Shown here: positions 1 to 4,578 of the stretch, one piece after another
How positions within the stretch are numbered: the stretch's first letter is position 1
Layout: each line of letters starts with the position of its first letter
Source of the DNA: Yeguia hominis
GTDB taxonomy: Bacteria; Bacillota; Clostridia; Oscillospirales; Acutalibacteraceae
Direction: 5' to 3'
DNA: 10,166 bases
NCBI RefSeq assembly: GCF_014384705.1
Contig: NZ_JACRSN010000030.1
Coordinates: forward strand, 1-10,166
Notes under the pieces: generated by a model
Seen by the model: only the letters and a program-made list of their open reading frames with translations
What the model was told of the DNA's origin: nothing
The model's database searches: none
Position numbers and translations under genes: made by a program

Positions 1-61
1 TCAAATAATCCCCTTGCCTTTCGTATTTGCCGCCCAGTTCCTCAAATAATGATTTTGCCAT
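1..61 (-). CDS. tnpV: TnpV-like transposon protein, N-terminal part (runs off the left edge)
   Basis: The first 20 codons of a minus-strand gene are present; the rest lies beyond the window. The visible protein starts MAKSLFEELGG and continues KYERQGDYL, which I recognise as the start of TnpV-type proteins. These are small proteins carried by Tn4451/Tn4453-like and related clostridial mobile elements; their role in transposition is not established. The ATG at 59-61 is preceded by GGAGG at 71-75 (minus strand) with 9 nt spacing, so the start is well supported. The start region overlaps the 3' end of the broken helicase reading frame. This suggests that the sequence carrying tnpV was joined onto the helicase gene. 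The identification rests on recall of a short N-terminus, without alignment. Confidence 0.65.
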   Translation of the reverse strand, partial: MAKSLFEELGGKYERQGDYL

Positions 62-644
62 TGTCTGTTACCTCCACATTCTTTTTTATTTTGAATGTCC
101 GCAAAATCCGTCCTACATCAATCGGATTTGATGGCAGATTCCAATGCACAATTCTTCGGCAATAATTGTGGAAATCCAATCCTTCTTGTCCTATGGAAGT
201 AGATGCTAAAACAAATGGTCTAAATGGAGAATTGAAAGAATTTCTAACGCTCTTTTTTCTGTCTGCGTCCTTTTCTTTTCCATCTCCTTTAGTAAAGGCA
301 ACTGCAAAGTGAGAACGAATAGCAGTTGGTTTTTCCTTTGTTCCATTTGCTCTTGCCTTAAACGCATTGAATGTATCAATAGTGTATATTGTGGTTCTCA
401 CATCCATAGAACTTGCTATTGTATAGTGTAAGTTATCAACCAAATTATTGTCTGCGTCTAAACCGTTTGTAATTAAATGAGCATATTCATCAAACATAGC
501 CTGAATGTTTCCCTGCTTGCAATAGGTAAGCAGATTTTCCCAATGTGCGTCCTCGCTTTTTTTACCACAAGCAAGCTCGACTGTGGCTGTAGACTCGGCT
601 GTATTCATACGGTTTATAAAGATTTTTGCAATCTGACTTGGCAA
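42..644 (-). pseudogene. C-terminal fragment of a superfamily 2 helicase, broken at both ends
   Basis: The 200-residue frame carries a helicase C-terminal (RecA2) region. About residues 145-175 read LASTSIGQEGLDFHNYC followed by a RIVHWNLPSNPID segment, which is helicase motif V and the approach to motif VI. In intact relatives the next residues form motif VI with the pattern Q-R-x-G-R. Here the protein instead reads VGRILRTFKIKKN and ends about 20 residues later, at the TnpV-like start. The first start codon in frame is a TTG at 644 with no convincing ribosome site. The frame stays open up to a stop at 732-734 and has no ATG. Another frame around 650-685 reads LTANEELLF, so a frameshift there is possible. 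Motifs I to III are absent from the window. Base composition is more A+T-rich than in the transfer genes. The parent may have been a defence- or element-encoded helicase, but I cannot name the family. Confidence 0.6.
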
Positions 645-719
645 ATAACTTGGAAAAGTAGTTCCTCGTTTGCAGTAAGATTGATAGGTTCTGTTTATAG
701 TTATTGCAGGAGAAGCTAT

Positions 720-899
720 ATGAACTATGCTTCATATAATGGATATATAAAGAAACTGCTGGGACTTATTTTTATCCTGTCCGACGACTTTTCTATGTTC
801 AAAGCAAAAGATAATAGAGACAGCGATTTGTTGATGTGTTTTACTTATCACACGCACAATGTCTATCTGAAAGATAGAGAAATAACTGATTTTGAATAA
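720..899 (+). CDS. Possible small plus-strand gene or 3' remnant of a larger one, unknown function
   Basis: A 59-residue frame starts at an ATG at 720-722, with AGGAG at 708-712 and 7 nt spacing. It ends with TAA at 897-899, just upstream of a plus-strand terminator hairpin. The product has a short hydrophobic stretch (LLGLIFIL, residues 13-20), then a polar half ending YLKDREITDFE. I do not recognise it. The frame is open back to 477, but that part is antisense to the helicase fragment and probably spurious. The ribosome site and the terminator directly after the stop favour a real gene end. It could be a short gene or the tail of a truncated cassette gene. The minus strand opposite is also open for about 55 codons, so strand assignment is not certain. 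Confidence 0.3.
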   Translation: MNYASYNGYIKKLLGLIFILSDDFSMFKAKDNRDSDLLMCFTYHTHNVYLKDREITDFE

Positions 900-931
900 T
901 GTACTTGATGGCTACTCAAACGAGCAGCCAT
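880..931 (+). repeat. Left copy of a direct repeat flanking the three-gene cassette
   Basis: Positions 896-931 (36 bp) are identical to 1981-2016. With four mismatches the match extends left to 880 (other copy from 1965), giving 48 of 52 identical. The copies are offset by 1085 bp. The repeat includes the whole terminator stem but differs immediately after it (T at 932, C at 2017). The stop codon of the 720-899 frame lies inside this copy. Confidence 0.9.
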
Positions 932-940
932 TATTTTTTT
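908..940 (+). terminator. Rho-independent terminator, plus strand (left repeat copy)
   Basis: ATGGCT (908-913) pairs with AGCCAT (926-931). After one A/C mismatch, CTC (915-917) pairs with GAG (922-924) around an AAAC loop. The stem is followed by TATTTTTTT (932-940). The polarity suits termination of plus-strand transcripts arriving from the 720-899 region, which also insulates the cassette promoter just downstream. Confidence 0.75.
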
Positions 941-941
941 A

Positions 942-970
942 TTGACTTTTTTCAAGTAATAGTGTATTAT
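942..970 (+). promoter_or_regulatory. Sigma-A-type promoter of the three-gene cassette
   Basis: TTGACT at 942-947 and TATTAT at 965-970 are separated by exactly 17 bp, close to the vegetative consensus TTGACA/TATAAT. It starts right after the T-tract of the upstream terminator and lies 54 nt before the GTG of the first cassette gene, so the cassette appears to have autonomous transcription. Confidence 0.7.
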
Positions 971-976
971 AACAAT

Positions 977-994
977 GTGAAGTGTGCAGTTCAC
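977..994 (+). promoter_or_regulatory. Operator-like inverted repeat over the likely transcription start
   Basis: GTGAA (977-981) and TTCAC (990-994) form a 5-bp dyad with an 8-bp centre, beginning 7 bp after the -10 box. This is where repressors commonly bind to block transcription initiation. The first cassette gene has a ribbon-helix-helix-like N-terminus, so autoregulation is a reasonable inference. There is no direct evidence, and a 5-bp dyad can occur by chance. Confidence 0.4.
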
Positions 995-1023
995 AATTTT
1001 AGGAGTAAAAGAGGTGATTAAAA

Positions 1024-1398
1024 GTGTCGAGAGTATACACCAGTTACAGTGAGGAAGAATTTGCTCTAATATCTAATGAATGCGAGCAATATGGAATGAC
1101 CCCCTCTGCATTCCAAAAGTATTGTGTACTATTATACTTAGGACAAAATGCCGAGGAAATTAAAAAGATAGATATAGAAGAAATGAAACAAATTATGAAT
1201 CAAGAACTTAATAACAAAAAAGTTGGAGACAAATTCATTGTAAGTGCTTTGTTACCACCGGAAAAGTGGTCAAATCTAAATCGAAGTCAAAAAATCACAT
1301 TAAGCCTATATTTAAAGAACATAATAGAAAACTGTTCTGACAGATTTAGAGTATGTGATATTTTACACAATAATATCAAGCAATATGAAAGATACTAA
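1024..1398 (+). CDS. Small protein: possible ribbon-helix-helix N-terminus plus DUF1413-like C-terminus
   Basis: This is the first gene of the plus-strand cassette (124 residues). It starts at GTG 1024, chosen because GAGGTGAT lies 6-13 nt upstream. Residues 1-40 (pattern TSYSEEEFALISNECEQYG, then MTPSAFQKY) have the strand-helix-turn-helix look of ribbon-helix-helix DNA-binding proteins such as MobC-type accessory proteins. Residues 65-124 (VGDKFIVSALLPPEKWSNL, then a serine/arginine-rich helix and a closing YERY) follow the DUF1413 pattern: G-x-x-F, a short LF-like segment, W-x-x-L, R-x-x-x-L, and a basic tail. The function of DUF1413 is unknown. The gene is A+T-rich and divergent from the transfer operon. 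Possible roles are a transcription regulator, an antitoxin or a mobilisation accessory; none is proven. Confidence 0.7.
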   Translation: MSRVYTSYSEEEFALISNECEQYGMTPSAFQKYCVLLYLGQNAEEIKKIDIEEMKQIMNQELNNKKVGDKFIVSALLPPEKWSNLNRSQKITLSLYLKNIIENCSDRFRVCDILHNNIKQYERY

Positions 1399-1421
1399 AG
1401 TCAAGCGAAAGAAAAAATGTT

Positions 1422-1754
1422 ATGGATTATTTGAAAACGGCAGATGAAATTGTTGATGTCTATTTTGTCACATATATAGAGTCTTGTGATAAGAATAATA
1501 ATTCACATTCTACATCTTGGAGAAATAGATATATAGGTCAAGACGGTGTTATCTATATTCTTAAGAATGGAAACAGACAATTCTTTGTTTGGCATCCTGT
1601 TGACGATGATTTTAAACCAATTACTTCTTTGGGAATTATTAGTTCCCGTGATGATTATTATATTAAAAAGAACAATCTATTAGTAACAACTCAGAATTCC
1701 ATTTACAAATTCAGGCTTATCAACAAGGAGGTGAACACTGATGATAAAACTTAA
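1422..1754 (+). CDS. Hypothetical protein, second gene of the cassette
   Basis: The 110-residue product is not recognised. It has no signal peptide and no membrane segment. It is rich in aromatic residues, Asn and Asp, with beta-type alternation (VIYILKNGNRQFFVWHP, residues 44-60), so a small soluble beta-rich domain is likely. It starts 23 nt after the first cassette gene. No strong ribosome site precedes ATG 1422; the upstream stretch is only A/G-rich (GCGAAAGAAAAA). Translation may be weak or coupled, and the exact start is uncertain. Its last 14 bases overlap the next gene, and its 3' end contains that gene's ribosome site, which supports co-translation. It is A+T-rich like its neighbours, consistent with recent acquisition as one unit. 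Confidence 0.6.
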   Translation: MDYLKTADEIVDVYFVTYIESCDKNNNSHSTSWRNRYIGQDGVIYILKNGNRQFFVWHPVDDDFKPITSLGIISSRDDYYIKKNNLLVTTQNSIYKFRLINKEVNTDDKT

Positions 1755-1962
1755 CAAAATGGAACAAAATGAATATAACGCTTTTATTGTTGCTGTTGTT
1801 CCTTCATTATTACCCGGCACATACCACTTTAGAGACTTTTTCACAAATAGAGTTACATCTGCAAGAATCGGTCGTAAATTCTATGAAGATGTTGTCAATG
1901 GTATATATCCGCATATTTCTCTTGTTGGGACAAAGGCTTCAGAAGGTTATATTTGTTCTTGA
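1741..1962 (+). CDS. Small DUF1413-like protein, third gene of the cassette
   Basis: The 73-residue product has a strong start: GGAGGTG at 1727-1733 lies 7-9 nt before ATG 1741. It overlaps the previous gene by 14 bp in another frame. About residues 22-70 read LLPGTYHFRDFF, then ARIGRKFYEDVVNGIY and SLVGTKASEGY. This matches the DUF1413-like layout: G-T-x-F/H, a hydrophobic pair, a basic helix with GR-x-F, and a final Tyr after a basic turn. It resembles the C-terminal half of the first cassette protein, so the two may be distant paralogues or partners. There is no N-terminal DNA-binding region here. A plus-strand terminator follows 30 bp after the stop. A second frame in the same region (1769-1966) lacks a comparable ribosome site and is taken as a shadow. 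Confidence 0.7.
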   Translation: MIKLNKMEQNEYNAFIVAVVPSLLPGTYHFRDFFTNRVTSARIGRKFYEDVVNGIYPHISLVGTKASEGYICS

Positions 1963-1964
1963 GT

Positions 1965-2016
1965 AAATACCTGATTTCTCATAATGTACTTGATGGCTAC
2001 TCAAACGAGCAGCCAT
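1965..2016 (+). repeat. Right copy of the direct repeat flanking the cassette
   Basis: Positions 1981-2016 are identical to 896-931, and the match extends with four mismatches to 1965. This copy sits between the stop of the last cassette gene (1960-1962) and the stop of the CHAP-domain gene on the other strand (2021-2023), so it forms the boundary between the accessory zone and the transfer operon. Confidence 0.9.
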
Positions 2017-2022
2017 CTTTTT
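1993..2022 (+). terminator. Rho-independent terminator, plus strand (right repeat copy)
   Basis: It has the same stem as the left copy (ATGGCT 1993-1998, AGCCAT 2011-2016, inner CTC/GAG pairing), followed by CTTTTT (2017-2022). It would stop cassette transcripts before they run antisense into the transfer operon. Its T-tract overlaps the stop codon of the convergent CHAP gene. On the minus strand the hairpin is followed by CAAGTACATT, so it is not an obvious terminator for the operon. Confidence 0.75.
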
Positions 2023-3730
2023 AATATGCCGGAATACCGTATCCGTAGATAACAGAGCTTCCGACAGGGTATGTTTTGGTTCTGCAAGTGTCGCCTGAGT
2101 TGCCCTCAACGGTATAGACTGTACCGTTTTCGCATTTCTGAACAATACCGGTGTGGTCTGTCACACCGTCGCCCTCCCAGTCAAAGAAAATGATTGTACC
2201 GGGCGAAGGCTCATACGAACCGTCTGCCCACTGTCCTCGGTCTCTGAACCATTGTACACCGTTTACACAGCCGGCATACTTTGGAATAATACCGGCGTCG
2301 ATATATCCGCACTCGTTAGCACACCAAGAGACGAAGCAGGCACACCATTCTACACGGGAGTCAAATCCGTACCAAGACCAGTAAGGCTGACCGCCTACAT
2401 TACCCACCTGTGACAAGGCAACCGTTACGATTTGGTCGTCGCTGTATCCGATACCGTAAAGCACCTGAGACCATAGTTGATTGTTTTCGTCCTTTAGCAG
2501 CTCGGCAAGATACTCTTTCTGCTCCTGATTAAATCCGTACATAGCCGCCATTTCATCAACGGTCTTGTGCGATACCGTGATATACAGGAAAGTTTCTGTT
2601 ACTGTGGTTTCGGTCTGTACGATGTTGCCGTGTCCGTCGTCGCTTTCTTCGATTTCGGTATGGGTTTTCGTTTCCGTTCGGGAAGAAATATCGTTCATTT
2701 CCCAAAAAATATCCGACAGTAGCTGCTTCTTGGTTTCATCAACCGTAGCAACCTCCATCGGATTGTCGGGGTCGGTATTCACTTTAACAGAATAGACCGC
2801 AAGAACATCTTTCCAAACAGCTCTGCTTCCGCTCATTTCAAGCACATCATAGCTTACAGAGTTCTTTTCCTGTTCCAATCGGTCATCATATTCCTGATTG
2901 ATTTCCTGAACGACTGTCTGCATTGACATTCCCGTGCCGGAATCCTCTCCCGAAAAGAAGATACCGAACACAGAACCTGCAATCAAGGCTACAAGACATA
3001 GCACAATAATTACTACCACCGCAACCCAACCGCCGGCAGCGATAGCGGCAATAAGACCTTTTACCGCCGCTATGATTGCTTTTACTGCGGCAATGGTGGC
3101 TTTGGCTGCGGCTTTAATCGTAGCGGCTGTTGCTTTGGCTGTGGCTTTTGCCGCCTGTGCCGCTTTCTGCGAAGCCTTAACTGTCGCCTGAGCTGTTTTC
3201 TGTGCCGCTTTTGCCGCTTGCTGACTGGTTTTTATCGCAGTCTTTGCAGTCTGCTCAGCCGTCTTAACCGATTTCTGTGCGGTCTTTGTTGCTTCTTTTC
3301 CGGCAAACTTAATGGTTTTCTTTCCGGAGGAAGTGGCAGACTGCTTTATGGTCTTTTCCGCCTTATCGACAGTCTTAATCGCAGAGCTTGTGTTTTGCGA
3401 AGCCTGTTTTCTCAAAGACTGCTCGGCTCGCTGCTGCTTGAAACGCTGAATACCGTCCTTTGCGGTGCGGATATTCTCTTTTGTGGTTTCAAGTCCCTTT
3501 CGTCCCGCCTTGTCAAACGCATAGGCACCATCGTGAAACACCTCGTCAATACCGCTTTCCAGTTTATCGGAAGCGTATTCCTCGGCAGAACTGCTGTTGG
3601 CATTTACCGACCGCTCCGCCTTTTCTTTTGTTGCGATATACGCCTGCTTCATTCGTTGGGTTGCGACGGCAGCCTTATCTATTGTTCGTATCGTACCTTT
3701 TGCATTGTCTTTCGTTTTAATATCAGCCAT
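2021..3730 (-). CDS. CD1108-family mobile element protein: membrane-anchored CHAP-type peptidoglycan hydrolase
   Basis: This 569-residue protein is probably the VirB1-like wall hydrolase of the conjugation channel, cutting peptidoglycan at the cell surface. Residues 1-115 are charged. About 116-232 form a long Ala/Lys/Thr/Gln-rich, coiled-coil-like region with many AAKA and KTA repeats. A membrane segment follows (about 235-260, VAVVVIIVLCLVALIAGSVF), then an extracellular spacer and a C-terminal CHAP/NlpC-P60-like domain. Likely catalytic residues are Cys463 (VEWCACFVSWC), His526 (TDHTGIV) and Glu542 or Asn544 (VEGNSGD). The ATG at 3728-3730 has GGAGGG 6-11 nt upstream. It begins 40 bp after the sortase gene, last in the operon within this window. 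In related elements small DUF4315/DUF4366 genes often follow; here the terminator repeat and cassette take that place. The length and ending look complete. Confidence 0.85.
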   Translation of the reverse strand: MADIKTKDNAKGTIRTIDKAAVATQRMKQAYIATKEKAERSVNANSSSAEEYASDKLESGIDEVFHDGAYAFDKAGRKGLETTKENIRTAKDGIQRFKQQRAEQSLRKQASQNTSSAIKTVDKAEKTIKQSATSSGKKTIKFAGKEATKTAQKSVKTAEQTAKTAIKTSQQAAKAAQKTAQATVKASQKAAQAAKATAKATAATIKAAAKATIAAVKAIIAAVKGLIAAIAAGGWVAVVVIIVLCLVALIAGSVFGIFFSGEDSGTGMSMQTVVQEINQEYDDRLEQEKNSVSYDVLEMSGSRAVWKDVLAVYSVKVNTDPDNPMEVATVDETKKQLLSDIFWEMNDISSRTETKTHTEIEESDDGHGNIVQTETTVTETFLYITVSHKTVDEMAAMYGFNQEQKEYLAELLKDENNQLWSQVLYGIGYSDDQIVTVALSQVGNVGGQPYWSWYGFDSRVEWCACFVSWCANECGYIDAGIIPKYAGCVNGVQWFRDRGQWADGSYEPSPGTIIFFDWEGDGVTDHTGIVQKCENGTVYTVEGNSGDTCRTKTYPVGSSVIYGYGIPAY

Positions 3731-3770
3731 ACAATCCCTCCTTCCTATGCAGGCTGAACTACCTGTTGTA

Positions 3771-4541
3771 TTATTCGTTTATTAGCTTCGCCACTACAAC
3801 AAGTCTGCCGTTTGTCCGGGAATACTCACAGGTGGAAAGGGTCAGGAGCTTGTCGCCGTATTCGGCGGTTATGCCGGTTTCGTAAAGCGACAGTTTCTTG
3901 CACTTCTCAACATAGGCAGTGAAATCCTCGGCGGTGTCCGCATTGACGAACTGATAATATTTGAAGCTGTCGGGACTATCCGTATATACTACGGTTTTGA
4001 ACACGGCAATTACTTCATAGGTCTGTCTATCGGTCAGCGTATCAAAGGATACTGTTTTGTGCTTTTCCCAAAAGCTCTTGTCCTTGAATTTCATAAGACC
4101 GGCGAACATAGAGCCGTCGTTCATATGATGACCGTAGATAATGATATTGTCGCTTGGCAGTTCCATATCGCAGTTTTCCTGAACATAAGGACAGCCGTAG
4201 TCGGTGTATGCCTTATCAAAGCCGTGCTTCAGATAGAAGTTCGGGTTGTCCTTTGACTGCATAACGGGATAATTGATTTTTGTGTCCTCAACCTTAATCC
4301 AGCCGACCATATCGTTATTTTGCAGATAAAGCTCCTGATACTCCGGGATAAAGGTCTTTTCTTCGGAGTAGTTCATCAGCTCTGTGGTTTCTTCAGGCTC
4401 GGTCTCCACAACCTCAATCAGATTGTCGTACATCTCAGCCTGCTTTGCAGAGTCGCAATAGTGCTTGATGAGAAAACCTGAACTGACGGCAAATACAATG
4501 CTGAAAGCACAGATTATGGCAATATAGATTTTGTTTTTCAT
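3771..4541 (-). CDS. srtB: Class B sortase
   Basis: This is a 256-residue membrane-anchored transpeptidase that attaches proteins bearing a sorting signal to the wall or to each other. Residues 1-25 hold an N-terminal membrane anchor (IYIAIICAFSIVFAVSSGF). A sortase B fold follows, with catalytic His138 (YGHHM), Cys238 (LSTCEYS) and Arg246 (NGRLVVVA). The length is normal for the family. An earlier in-frame ATG at 4559 would add six residues but has no ribosome site. The ATG at 4541 has AAAGGA (4549-4554) with 7 nt spacing and is preferred. The gene lies 37 bp after virB4 and 40 bp before the CHAP gene, so it is a member of the transfer operon. It may display an adhesin or pilus component that helps mating contact. 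No classical C-terminal sorting signal was seen among proteins in the window. Confidence 0.9.
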   Translation of the reverse strand: MKNKIYIAIICAFSIVFAVSSGFLIKHYCDSAKQAEMYDNLIEVVETEPEETTELMNYSEEKTFIPEYQELYLQNNDMVGWIKVEDTKINYPVMQSKDNPNFYLKHGFDKAYTDYGCPYVQENCDMELPSDNIIIYGHHMNDGSMFAGLMKFKDKSFWEKHKTVSFDTLTDRQTYEVIAVFKTVVYTDSPDSFKYYQFVNADTAEDFTAYVEKCKKLSLYETGITAEYGDKLLTLSTCEYSRTNGRLVVVAKLINE

Positions 4542-4578
4542 AGGTGTTTCCTTTCTCATTTACAGAATAGGGCAAGGG

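Noticed and set aside
477..719. Upstream extension of the 720-899 plus-strand frame
   Set aside because: It is antisense to the helicase fragment, whose motif V is clearly recognisable. Only the part from ATG 720 has a ribosome site.
1769..1966. Leu-rich plus-strand frame overlapping the third cassette gene
   Set aside because: No good ribosome site. The overlapping frame from 1741 has a strong one and a recognisable domain pattern.
896..2016. Repeat pair as a CRISPR array or IS terminal repeats
   Set aside because: There are only two copies 1085 bp apart, in direct orientation, with no transposase between them. The repeat is better explained as a duplicated terminator.
3110..3250. Repetitive GCC/TTT-rich DNA as a possible satellite or repeat array
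   Set aside because: It is the coding sequence for the degenerate Ala/Lys repeats of the CHAP protein, in frame throughout.
3218..3757. Leu/Ser/Arg-rich plus-strand frame opposite the CHAP gene
   Set aside because: The repeating composition mirrors the Ala/Lys repeats of the real gene on the minus strand.
4542..4559. Six-codon N-terminal extension of the sortase from ATG 4559
   Set aside because: No ribosome site precedes it. ATG 4541 has AAAGGA at suitable spacing and gives a normal membrane anchor.
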